NCBI GenBank assembly: GCA_013001935.1
Contig: JABDKZ010000062.1
Coordinates: forward strand, 1 to 6,142
Reading direction: 5' to 3'
Length of the DNA stretch: 6,142 nt
Source of the DNA: Maribacter sp.
GTDB taxonomy: Bacteria; Bacteroidota; Bacteroidia; Flavobacteriales; Flavobacteriaceae
The notes under the pieces were generated by a model. That model made no database searches and was not told the origin of the DNA. It worked only from the letters and a program-made list of their open reading frames with translations. This document shows positions 1 to 6,142 of this stretch, piece by piece. Numbering within the stretch: position 1 is the first letter of the stretch; each line of letters begins with the position of its first letter. The position numbers were made by a program, and so were the translations under genes.

Positions 1-717
1 CTATTACGTTTATCCGGAGGTGATGGTAGAAAATTATTGAATGCCTTTGAATTGGTCATAAATTCTGAAGCATCTGACTCAGTAACAATTACCGACGAAT
101 TGGTCTTAGCAAAGGTCCAAAAAAACACGGTGCTCTATGATAAGACAGGTGAACAGCACTATGATATAATTTCGGCCTTTATAAAGTCAATTCGTGGTAG
201 TGACCCAAATGGGGCGGTTTATTGGTTAGCCAGAATGATAGAAGGTGGTGAAGATGTAAAGTTCATTGCACGTAGATTATTGATTTCTGCTTCAGAAGAT
301 ATAGGCTTGGCTAACCCAACGGCTTTGGTAATTGCAAACAACACTTTTCAGGCTGTTGCTACTATTGGTTATCCAGAAGCTCGTATTATTCTTAGCCAAT
401 GTGCCATTTATCTTGCTACATCACCAAAGAGCAATGCCAGTTATACGGCCATAAATAAGGCACAACAAGTTGTTAAGCAAACTGGGGATTTGTCGGTTCC
501 TTTACCGCTGAGAAATGCACCTACTAAACTCATGAAAGATTTAGGTTACGGCAAGGAATACAAATATGCCCACGCATTCGAAAATAACTTTATTGATGCC
601 GAATTTTTACCTGAAGAACTCTCAGGAACCAACTTTTATACACCAGGCACTAATCAGCGTGAAAATGCCATTCGTGATTTTTTAAAAAAACATTGGAAAG
701 GAAAATATGATAATTAG
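1..717 (+). CDS. rarA: Replication-associated recombination protein A (RarA/MgsA), 3' part
   Basis: This is the C-terminal 238 residues of an AAA+ ATPase of the RarA/MgsA/WRNIP1 family, which acts at stalled replication forks and is related to clamp loaders. The frame is open from base 1, so the gene starts outside the window; the TTG at 37 is an internal Leu codon. Visible in order are the sensor-2 segment (SGGDGRKLLN, fragment residues 5-14, with the family's G-D-x-R-x-x-L-N pattern), the AAA-associated region (YDIISAFIKSIRGSDP and the ARRLLISASEDIGLANP block), and the MgsA C-terminal tetramerisation domain (YLATSPKSNASYTA, LRNAPTKLMKDLGYG, YKYAH). The Walker A and B motifs lie upstream of the window. 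The full protein is normally about 420-450 residues, so roughly half is seen. It is intact to its TAG stop, which overlaps the stop of the convergent gene by four bases. The family assignment is very secure; the role comes from homologues. Confidence 0.96.
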   Translation, partial: LLRLSGGDGRKLLNAFELVINSEASDSVTITDELVLAKVQKNTVLYDKTGEQHYDIISAFIKSIRGSDPNGAVYWLARMIEGGEDVKFIARRLLISASEDIGLANPTALVIANNTFQAVATIGYPEARIILSQCAIYLATSPKSNASYTAINKAQQVVKQTGDLSVPLPLRNAPTKLMKDLGYGKEYKYAHAFENNFIDAEFLPEELSGTNFYTPGTNQRENAIRDFLKKHWKGKYDN

Positions 718-1571
718 AATTTTATGTTCAATTCTTGTGTTTTCAATGTATTCCCAATGTAGTACTCAATATACCATTTACCGTCTTTTTTAAATACAAC
801 CCCATTGTCCTCTGCCACGGTATAAACGTTCGGTATTGAGGTTTTAAATAGTTTAAAGCGGATTTTAGGGGTGCTATCTACAAGTTGATAACCATTAGGT
901 ATTTCCTGGGCATAAAGGATATTTGAATCATTCTTATCGTTTACAATAATTGCCGTGGTGGTAGGCGCTTCAGCCTTTTTGATTTTAGAATCAACAGGCT
1001 CCTTACTTTTATAAACCTGTTCTTCTGGTGTTGCTACATGCCCCACTACCGCCGCATCTACTTTGTTTTTTGGTTCGTTTTTATTATCCAAGCTCTTAAC
1101 ATCATTTTTAAAACTAACGGTAACCGGTTCACTACTTTGCTTTTTGGGCACATACTTATAATTCATGGCTGCAATAGTGCCAAAAGCTTCCGTAATGACT
1201 TCCTTATATGCCTCTTCAAATTCCTTGACCTTACTCTTGCCGACAAGGGTAGTTAAAACTTCCTGTGAAGAACAATCCTTTAAAACCAAGGATGCCTTAG
1301 TATTGAACATTGAAGATTCATCCCTTATCGATACCGTAAGTCCAAGACAACGTTCGCTATTCAAATCAGTTGGTAATGCATCATCATAAACAACATTAAA
1401 ACCGTTTTTATCAAATAAATACTTGACCAATGTACTTGTCTTATATTGATTCGCCTCCCTAAAGGCATCGAATTTTTTTGGTACGATTATATACTTGTAA
1501 TCATTTAAATTGCCCTGGGAATATCCACAGAAGACTGTTAATACAAATAAAATTACATAAAGATTTTTCAT
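714..1571 (-). CDS. Secreted/periplasmic flavobacterial protein of unknown function
   Basis: A 285-residue protein with a clear Sec signal peptide (residues 1 to about 18, ending F-C-G-Y-S-Q, a common flavobacterial cleavage context). Cys15 follows Phe, so I do not read it as a lipobox. Residues about 22-140 form a globular alpha/beta region (starts DYKYIIVPKKFD; holds NGFNVVYDD, then Cys75 and Cys100, which could form a disulfide). Residues about 141-215 are a Lys/Glu/Pro/Ser-rich linker, probably disordered. Residues about 216-285 form a C-terminal beta-rich module (NGYQLVDSTPKIRFKLFKTS, WYIEYY, ending in LNIKF). I know this architecture from unnamed Flavobacteriia proteins; no biochemical role is known to me. 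It lies 12 bases downstream of the DUF5723-like barrel gene with no evident SD, so it is probably the last gene of that operon and acts in the periplasm or at the outer membrane beside it. Its TAA stop overlaps the rarA stop. Confidence 0.8.
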   Translation of the reverse strand: MKNLYVILFVLTVFCGYSQGNLNDYKYIIVPKKFDAFREANQYKTSTLVKYLFDKNGFNVVYDDALPTDLNSERCLGLTVSIRDESSMFNTKASLVLKDCSSQEVLTTLVGKSKVKEFEEAYKEVITEAFGTIAAMNYKYVPKKQSSEPVTVSFKNDVKSLDNKNEPKNKVDAAVVGHVATPEEQVYKSKEPVDSKIKKAEAPTTTAIIVNDKNDSNILYAQEIPNGYQLVDSTPKIRFKLFKTSIPNVYTVAEDNGVVFKKDGKWYIEYYIGNTLKTQELNIKF

Positions 1572-1583
1572 AGAATTATAGTA

Positions 1584-3017
1584 TCATTTCTTAAACCAAG
1601 ATATGATATTTAATCCGAATTGGAAAGAAGCATAATTACTGTCAGCCATATTTCTGTAGGCCAACAAATTATCGGCCATAAGATACAGATTCATAGGGCC
1701 TGCCTGAAAGTTTATCCCTAAACCAATATTGGTCATGGTGAATTTATTGGCCGTATAGGTAGCCTTTAATGCCATAAAATTTCCAAATCTTCGTTGATAA
1801 AAAGCGGTTATAGCACCTTGTGGACCTCTAGGTCGGTTGATCACATATACCTGCCCTCCAAGACTGTTTCTATATTTGGTGATTACATTATCTCCTCCAG
1901 GATTCAAATAATCACAATCACAATCTGCTGAACCGTTCAATGGTTCGCCAAAATTATAGCGTAAGGATGCATATAACTGGGTAGGTCTAAATTGAATATA
2001 ACTATTGGCTGTTTCCTCAAAAGGGACAAAAGCTTCAATATCATCAACTAGGTTTTCCCAAAAATCCTGGTCGGGATCTAACAATGCATCTGGTAAAATG
2101 ACTTCAATACCCTCGATGGTCGCATTTCCTTTCAACGAGAAATTTTCAATCTCATTGGTATGATAAACAATTCCCAGGTCTAATAAACTTCCGGTCAATA
2201 CGGTTTGCGGGTTAAAATAGTACGTAAAGCCCAAATCAATTCCCAATCCAAGATTTCCGCCGAATAATCCCCGTTTAATAATGGTGCTCGGCACATTTCC
2301 ATCATCAATTGCCCTTTCAATGGCATTAATCCCTGAAGTTCTTAAGAGCAAATCGGCATTTATGGTACTTGACAATATATTATTCTGTCCTTCGGTAGTT
2401 ACATAGTAACCGCTGTTCTTAGTTGAATTAAGATCCATTATATTCGAATAAATCTTTCCTCGAGCTCCAAGAACAAGACTAGGACTCATTTTTTTATTTA
2501 TCCCAAAATGAAACACATTAAGCATTTCACCTCTTGTTTTCAAGTGGCTCAAATCAAAACGTTCATTAAGTCTATCTGCATTACCCTCAAAGGCCAAGAG
2601 CGCATAATCTTTGGGCCAATAATTAATAAAATATCCTTCATTGTACAAGCCAAAAGAATAGAACACGTTTGGGTTTTTACCGCGAAAACCGCCGTTTAAA
2701 ATTTCCAATTGATAAATACCACTCAATTCATCCCTTATGTTCAGCCCATTAAGCGCCTTTTCTCTCACTTTAGTATTAAAATCCACGCCATCATTGGCAA
2801 AAAGATCGCTGACCGTTATCCCATCTGATACGGCCTGTACTGACAGACCTGATAACACAGGAATACCTGCGTACCATTGAAAATCAGTTTCCATACCAGG
2901 GTTGACCAATAAGGCTTGTGGTATTTCTGTAAAATCGTATAACAACTGTTTGTTTTGGGCATGCACAAAAATGCCCACCCATAGTAGGGCAGCAAATAAA
3001 ATTCGTTTTAATATCAT
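1584..3017 (-). CDS. DUF5723-like outer-membrane beta-barrel protein
   Basis: A 477-residue protein with a signal peptide (residues 1-20, cleavage expected at VHA|Q). The rest alternates hydrophobic/aromatic and polar residues in short strands, as in an outer-membrane barrel: LGLGIDLGFTYYF (257-269), LTGSLLDLGIVY (274-285), RPTQLYASLRYNF (344-356), MNLYLMADNLLAY (442-454), and a last strand SFQFGLNIISWF. Near the mature N-terminus is an ALLVNPGM segment (residues 36-42), typical of a Bacteroidota family annotated DUF5723, distantly like PorP/SprF and FadL-type barrels. From memory, this family fits better than PorP/SprF, which is usually shorter (about 300 residues). Substrate and partner are unknown. 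An unusual D-C-D-C-D segment (365-369) lies in a probable loop. The ATG overlaps the stop of the upstream lipoprotein gene (ATGA), implying translational coupling and probably a joint function. Location is secure; the exact family is likely but unconfirmed. Confidence 0.8.
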   Translation of the reverse strand: MILKRILFAALLWVGIFVHAQNKQLLYDFTEIPQALLVNPGMETDFQWYAGIPVLSGLSVQAVSDGITVSDLFANDGVDFNTKVREKALNGLNIRDELSGIYQLEILNGGFRGKNPNVFYSFGLYNEGYFINYWPKDYALLAFEGNADRLNERFDLSHLKTRGEMLNVFHFGINKKMSPSLVLGARGKIYSNIMDLNSTKNSGYYVTTEGQNNILSSTINADLLLRTSGINAIERAIDDGNVPSTIIKRGLFGGNLGLGIDLGFTYYFNPQTVLTGSLLDLGIVYHTNEIENFSLKGNATIEGIEVILPDALLDPDQDFWENLVDDIEAFVPFEETANSYIQFRPTQLYASLRYNFGEPLNGSADCDCDYLNPGGDNVITKYRNSLGGQVYVINRPRGPQGAITAFYQRRFGNFMALKATYTANKFTMTNIGLGINFQAGPMNLYLMADNLLAYRNMADSNYASFQFGLNIISWFKK

Positions 3018-3559
3018 TTTATACGAACCATGAATTTGCCGCTACTCTTTAACGTAACCATGGGATTTGATTGGGAAGAAGTACTGGTATTATCACCTAA
3101 GTTGGTAGCCGTTAGGGTAATACTCGAAGTGTTTTTAATTATATCTATACTACGTCCTGCGGGGCCATAGGCAACTTCTCTTAGCAAGGTTGCTGTAGGT
3201 TCTGGACCTAACTGAAATCGCTCTGTGTCCAAAACAGCGCCTGCTTCATCTAAAAATTGAATTTCAATTTCCAAGGGTTTGCTTGTGGTATTGGCAACCT
3301 CATAAATTAAAAAGCCTTCCAATACTCTTTCAGAGAAAATATCTTCAGCAAAGGCATCAAAATTAAAATTTTGAGAATAGGTATTTAATCCTGTGACAAG
3401 GTTAATCGTTCGCTCAGGAACCTCTAAATATAGAATACTCGCCTCATATGTAGGCGTAATTGTCAAGTCTTCATATTGGTTGAAATTCTGCTCCTCAATA
3501 CAAGAAAGAAAGGATACAAAAATTAGTGCAGCCGATAAATAGGTTCTAATCTTCTTCAT
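3014..3559 (-). CDS. Small flavobacterial lipoprotein of unknown function
   Basis: A 181-residue protein. Residues 1-20 form a type II signal peptide: KK-R, a hydrophobic core, then F-L-S-C with the lipid-bearing Cys at position 20. The two acidic residues just after it (C-I-E-E-Q) resemble the acidic lipoprotein export signals described in Flavobacteriia, so surface exposure is possible but not shown. The mature part is mostly short beta strands (YEASILYLEVPERTINLV, GFLIYEVAN, KPLEIEIQFLDEAGAVLDT, SITLTATN, KFMVRIK), suggesting one or two beta-sandwich units. There is no catalytic motif. I recognise the sequence style from unnamed flavobacterial lipoproteins, always without function. The gene shares an ATGA junction with the downstream barrel gene, so the two products are likely made together and may form an outer-membrane complex. 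A hairpin lies just before its start codon. Start chosen at the ATG giving the complete signal peptide. Confidence 0.8.
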   Translation of the reverse strand: MKKIRTYLSAALIFVSFLSCIEEQNFNQYEDLTITPTYEASILYLEVPERTINLVTGLNTYSQNFNFDAFAEDIFSERVLEGFLIYEVANTTSKPLEIEIQFLDEAGAVLDTERFQLGPEPTATLLREVAYGPAGRSIDIIKNTSSITLTATNLGDNTSTSSQSNPMVTLKSSGKFMVRIK

Positions 3560-3568
3560 TTCGCGCTA

Positions 3569-3598
3569 CCTAACCTCAGCTCTAAAGTCGAGGAAAGG
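3569..3598 (-). promoter_or_regulatory. Imperfect hairpin in the leader of the lipoprotein gene
   Basis: On the minus strand the leader reads CCT-TT-CCTC, then a 12-base middle, then GAGG-TT-AGG. CCTC pairs with GAGG and the outer CCT with AGG, separated by a TT/TT internal loop; the middle adds a G-U pair and two more base pairs. The 3' arm holds the only SD-like bases (GAGG and AGG; AGG ends nine bases before the ATG), so they would be paired. No T-run follows, so it is not a normal intrinsic terminator. It could be a translation-control or RNA-processing element, or chance. The rest of the 64-base gap (3560-3623) shows no promoter I can defend; no clear TTG plus TAnnTTTG pair of the Bacteroidota type is present. 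Confidence 0.3.
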
Positions 3599-3623
3599 AT
3601 TTAATGATATACTAACTATAACT

Positions 3624-4313
3624 CTACAAATAGTTTTTTATTTCACTCAAATCGTGAATCATATCGCAAATATCGTGCGCTGGGTCCTCATGGGCATTAA
3701 AATGCAATGCACTAAACCCAACGGCCTTAGCCCCAAGGATATCTGCCTCAATGCTATCGCCAATCATTATGGAGCTTTCAGATGTGGTATTCGCAGAATT
3801 TAAAGCGAGTTCAAATATTAAGGGATTGGGTTTTTTAACACCAGCCATTTCAGAGTTTATTATCTGGTCGAAGTAATTTCTAATATTGGCATTGACCAAT
3901 TTCTTTTCCTGAATTTCTTGAAAACCATTGGTGATAATATGCAACTTGTATTTTGGTTTCAAATACTCTAAAACTTCAACTGCATTAGGGAAAAGATGAC
4001 TATACGAAGACAAGTGTTTAATATAATCGATGGCCAATTGATCTATTATTTCGTCTGAAACCGTATATTTTAATTCGTTAAATACGGTTTTCAGTCGTTG
4101 ATAGCGTAATTCAGATTTGGTAATTTTATCTTCTCGGTATAACTTCCAAAAGGCTAGGTTTATAGGAATATATACCTCAAGAAAATCAGGCAATTCTACG
4201 GCAACATCATGTTCGAGTAATATCTTCTCGAAAGTAAGTGCTGAATTCTTTTCAAAATCCCATAAGGTATGGTCTAAGTCAAAAAAAACATCTAAAACCT
4301 TATCTCTATACAT
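3624..4313 (-). CDS. yjjG: YjjG-family HAD nucleotidase (noncanonical pyrimidine 5'-nucleotidase)
   Basis: A 229-residue cytosolic HAD-superfamily phosphatase with all four motifs. Motif I is F-F-D-L-D-H-T (Asp12 nucleophile, Asp14 general acid/base), followed by L-W-D-F, typical of the YjjG subfamily. A helical C1 cap spans about residues 20-105. Motif II is I-T-N-G (Thr128), motif III G-V-K-K-P (Lys161), and motif IV I-G-D-S-I-E-A-D (Asp186 and Asp191, Mg2+ binding). Length fits the family. E. coli YjjG dephosphorylates UMP, dUMP and modified pyrimidine nucleotides, a house-cleaning role that keeps damaged bases out of DNA; the same activity here is inferred. The start overlaps the end of the deacetylase-like gene by eight bases, implying co-translation with it. 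A run of eight T (minus strand, 4281-4288) lies directly before the Asp12 codon. A general HAD hydrolase of other specificity is the main alternative. Confidence 0.88.
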   Translation of the reverse strand: MYRDKVLDVFFDLDHTLWDFEKNSALTFEKILLEHDVAVELPDFLEVYIPINLAFWKLYREDKITKSELRYQRLKTVFNELKYTVSDEIIDQLAIDYIKHLSSYSHLFPNAVEVLEYLKPKYKLHIITNGFQEIQEKKLVNANIRNYFDQIINSEMAGVKKPNPLIFELALNSANTTSESSIMIGDSIEADILGAKAVGFSALHFNAHEDPAHDICDMIHDLSEIKNYL

Positions 4314-5601
4314 GATATTTGCTAATGATGGTTTCGTAAGTTTCCTTCCAATTTAAACTGTGTACCGTACCCAAAAGTTCGTTTGAAAAGACCGAAATAA
4401 AACTCCCATTTACTTTTTTGACCTCCTGATACAGCGCTTTAACCTTATTTATAATGTCATTGCTTGAAGTATCTTCATGTAACGCATAGTCATGAAAGGC
4501 AAACGAATGCACCCTTATTGGTTGTCGTACTTCCATATTTATATCGTATAAATAAAATGGGAAAGAGGTACCTGCCCTAAATCCGATTTCATGGGTATAC
4601 CCCATGGTAAAATCATCTGTAAACCCCGCATCTACCAAATCCCTATAGGTTTGTGGCACATCTACCCTATTGTATCTAATTCTAGAATATTCAACCTGCC
4701 TATTTATTACTCCTTCCAAGTTTTTCTTTTCTTTTTTAAGTAATTCAGAATCATTAAATGAACTGTAGGAAGTAGCTAAGGACACTTTACAGTAATCAGC
4801 AATTGATTTTATCAAAAACCTGAAGTTATTATTGTTTGGCGAAACATTTTTATCGTAGGTTGAATACGATGCAAATTGAAAAAAGAACATACAGTTTAGT
4901 TTGTACTTCTTTTTCATGTCAATCAAAAATTCAAAATTATTGTATGGATCCTTTTTAGGATTAAACCATACCGCTATTCTATTGAACAGTCGCCTTAATC
5001 TAAAATTACCCAAATCCAATACCAAACCCGCCAAACTTCTGGTGAAACCCCGGTGGGCAAAGCAATGTGAGGAGGTTACATCAATTATTGAGGTGTATTT
5101 ATATGACTTTCTTTTGATTTCGAGGTCTGGAAAACGTTCTAATAACCTGTCCAATAATTTATGGGCCCAAATGTCTATAACCGGGAGTCTTAAGAAATTA
5201 TTTTTATAGGCTAGACTATCTTTAGGGGAAAACCTACCGTGCACATCCTTCACATGTGGCAGATACTCCTCATATCTTGAAATCAAGTAAAAACTGGCTG
5301 AAAATATATCAAAAGGAATGGCGCTGTTCTCACTCGCTATAAAAAAACAAGGAACACCTTCCCATTCTAACACCTTGATCTCAATATCATTAATTCCCTG
5401 CTCAAACAGTAAATCATTACTTCTAACAAAGAATTCATTTTGCAAGGGCTGTTTGGTATATGTGATCTTGGCTCCGGAGTGTTTTATAAAATCCTCTACT
5501 TTAGTGGTAAAAGAAATTTCAATTCCTAAAATTCTTGTGAATACCTGACGCATAACGTAACTAAACCGAGGTGTTATTTTATGCGTATATATCAGTAACA
5601 T
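4306..5601 (-). CDS. Polysaccharide-deacetylase-like protein, probably catalytically degenerate
   Basis: A 431-residue protein without a signal peptide, so probably cytoplasmic. Residues 1-160 form the N-terminal domain found in Bacteroidota deacetylase-like proteins (LLIYTHKITPRFSYV, IPFDIFSASFYLISRYEEYL, then VIDIWAHKLL). Residues about 165-431 form a NodB-like barrel: FEFLIDMKKKYKLNCMFFFQ, FTMGYTHEIGFRAGTSFPF and YLYDINMEV are family landmarks. The metal and catalytic positions look lost: the usual D-x-D reads D-V-T (Asp174, Thr176), the usual H-P-S-Y reads A-T-S-Y (276-279), the R-Q-H position reads R-Q-V (303), and W-H-N-E reads F-S-N-E (405-408). By family knowledge the fold would remove acetyl groups from glycans; from these residues I infer little or no such activity. 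The start ATG matches the family's usual N-terminus. It lies 21 bases after radC, with only weak purine-rich AAAGAG upstream, and overlaps the HAD gene by eight bases. Confidence 0.72.
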   Translation of the reverse strand: MLLIYTHKITPRFSYVMRQVFTRILGIEISFTTKVEDFIKHSGAKITYTKQPLQNEFFVRSNDLLFEQGINDIEIKVLEWEGVPCFFIASENSAIPFDIFSASFYLISRYEEYLPHVKDVHGRFSPKDSLAYKNNFLRLPVIDIWAHKLLDRLLERFPDLEIKRKSYKYTSIIDVTSSHCFAHRGFTRSLAGLVLDLGNFRLRRLFNRIAVWFNPKKDPYNNFEFLIDMKKKYKLNCMFFFQFASYSTYDKNVSPNNNNFRFLIKSIADYCKVSLATSYSSFNDSELLKKEKKNLEGVINRQVEYSRIRYNRVDVPQTYRDLVDAGFTDDFTMGYTHEIGFRAGTSFPFYLYDINMEVRQPIRVHSFAFHDYALHEDTSSNDIINKVKALYQEVKKVNGSFISVFSNELLGTVHSLNWKETYETIISKYHV

Positions 5602-5622
5602 TTGCTCTTTATTGGTCGTGAA

Positions 5623-6142
5623 TTATAAAATATTTTCATCAGCAAAACTAAAGTAATCCTTTTGGGTTATGATCAAATGATCCAAAACTTTTATATCCAA
5701 TGCAACAGCTGCCTTTTTAAGCTTCTCTGTTATTAGCCTATCGGCTTCACTGGGTTTTAAACCTCCCGACGGGTGATTATGTGCCAAAATCAATGCTACA
5801 GTTCCTAACTCCAAGGCCTGCTTCATTACCAAACGCACATCGACCAAGGTACCGGTAATACCTCCCTTACTCAACTGCGCCGTATGCATTACCCTGTTTG
5901 AATTGTTCAAATATACGATCCAAAATTCCTCATGGGGCAATTCGCCCATAGCTGGTTGCAAAAGCTCAAAAGCATCCTTGCTGCTCGCTATTTTTGTGAT
6001 TTTCTGCGCCTCCTCCCCTCTTCTTCTACGCCCTATTTCCAACGCAGCGGCGATTGTAACGGCTTTAGCCTCTCCAATGCCCTTGAATTGCATCAACTGC
6101 CTTATCGTAAGTTTGCCGAGTTCATTCAGATTGTTATTCGCG
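5623..6142 (-). CDS. radC: RadC family protein (JAMM/MPN domain), 5' end missing
   Basis: This is the C-terminal 173 residues of RadC; the frame is open to the window edge and begins with A-N-N-N-L-N-E-L-G-K-L, so the TTG and ATG codons at 6096 and 6093 are internal. Visible are a helix-hairpin-helix segment (FKGIGEAKA), the R-R-R-R-G-E linker, and the JAMM metalloprotease-like domain: Glu in EEFWIVYLN, H-N-H-P-S-G (bases 5764-5781) and S-E-A-D, giving the expected E, H, H and D zinc ligands. All key residues are intact. Full RadC is about 225-230 residues, so about three quarters is seen. The name reflects an old DNA-repair link that is doubtful, since the E. coli radC102 allele maps to recG; the real function is unsettled. 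It is the first visible gene of the minus-strand cluster. Nothing suggests it is the antirestriction or plasmid form. Confidence 0.95.
   Translation of the reverse strand, partial: ANNNLNELGKLTIRQLMQFKGIGEAKAVTIAAALEIGRRRRGEEAQKITKIASSKDAFELLQPAMGELPHEEFWIVYLNNSNRVMHTAQLSKGGITGTLVDVRLVMKQALELGTVALILAHNHPSGGLKPSEADRLITEKLKKAAVALDIKVLDHLIITQKDYFSFADENIL

Noticed and set aside
37..39. TTG as the start of the rarA frame
   Set aside because: The twelve codons before it (L-L-R-L-S-G-G-D-G-R-K-L) continue the conserved RarA sensor-2 segment, so the gene begins outside the window.
681..691. Possible -1 frameshift site (T-TTA-AAA-AAA-C) near the end of rarA
   Set aside because: The -1 frame stops at 708-710, changing only the last few residues, and no stimulating structure is evident; composition explains the run.
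1038..1389. Two plus-strand open frames inside the secreted-protein gene
   Set aside because: They are antisense to a gene with a convincing signal peptide and domain layout, and their translations resemble no protein I know.
1527..1529. Cys15 of the secreted protein as a lipobox cysteine
   Set aside because: The preceding residues (T-V-F) do not fit a lipobox; Y-S-Q just after it fits an ordinary signal peptidase I site.
2508..2699. Plus-strand open frame inside the barrel gene
   Set aside because: Antisense shadow of a well-supported gene, short, with no protein-like features.
3599..3630. Bacteroidota-type promoter upstream of the lipoprotein gene
   Set aside because: A TTTG and AT-rich TATAT-like bases are present on the minus strand, but spacing and sequence do not match TTG plus TAnnTTTG well enough to call.
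4117..4356. Plus-strand open frame across the HAD/deacetylase-like junction
   Set aside because: Antisense to the HAD motif I region; it arises from the complement of conserved codons.
4901..5548. Two plus-strand open frames inside the deacetylase-like gene
   Set aside because: Antisense shadows with no recognisable domain; the minus-strand reading has clear family motifs.
6091..6096. TTG/ATG as the start of radC
   Set aside because: The frame stays open to the window edge and encodes typical RadC sequence (N-N-N-L-N-E-L-G-K-L), so these codons are internal.

Overview
The window looks like ordinary chromosome from a marine-type Bacteroidota, most probably a member of the Flavobacteriaceae. 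The evidence is AT-rich DNA, AAT/AAA-rich coding, signal peptides ending in Y-S-Q or H-A-Q, ribosome binding sites without a clear Shine-Dalgarno, a DUF5723-type outer-membrane protein, and several proteins whose sequences match families I know only from Flavobacteriia. I see no insertion sequence, phage gene, tRNA, rRNA, CRISPR array or other sign of mobile DNA. Coding density is very high; the longest non-coding stretch is 64 bases.

Layout: at the left edge the 3' part of rarA (replication-associated recombination protein A, AAA+) runs rightward and ends at 717. Everything else lies on the minus strand and is transcribed toward rarA. In transcription order, from the right edge, it comprises: radC (5' end outside the window); a polysaccharide-deacetylase-like protein whose expected metal-binding residues appear to be lost; a YjjG-like HAD nucleotidase; a small lipoprotein; a DUF5723-like outer-membrane beta-barrel; and a secreted or periplasmic protein with an N-terminal globular domain, charged linker and C-terminal beta domain. 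Gene spacings are +21, -8 (overlap), +64, -4 (ATGA overlap) and +12 bases, so the six genes could form one operon or two, with the only plausible break at 3560-3623. The last minus-strand gene and rarA converge and share four bases at their stops (714-717).

How the genes may work together: radC and rarA both relate to genome maintenance, and the HAD enzyme probably cleans up nucleotide monophosphates. The lipoprotein, barrel and secreted protein look like an envelope module of unknown job, with the lipoprotein and barrel translationally coupled. The most interesting points are the apparently inactive deacetylase-like protein, the lipoprotein/barrel pair, and a hairpin in the lipoprotein leader that would bury its SD-like bases. 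I did not find a convincing new defence or mobile system here.
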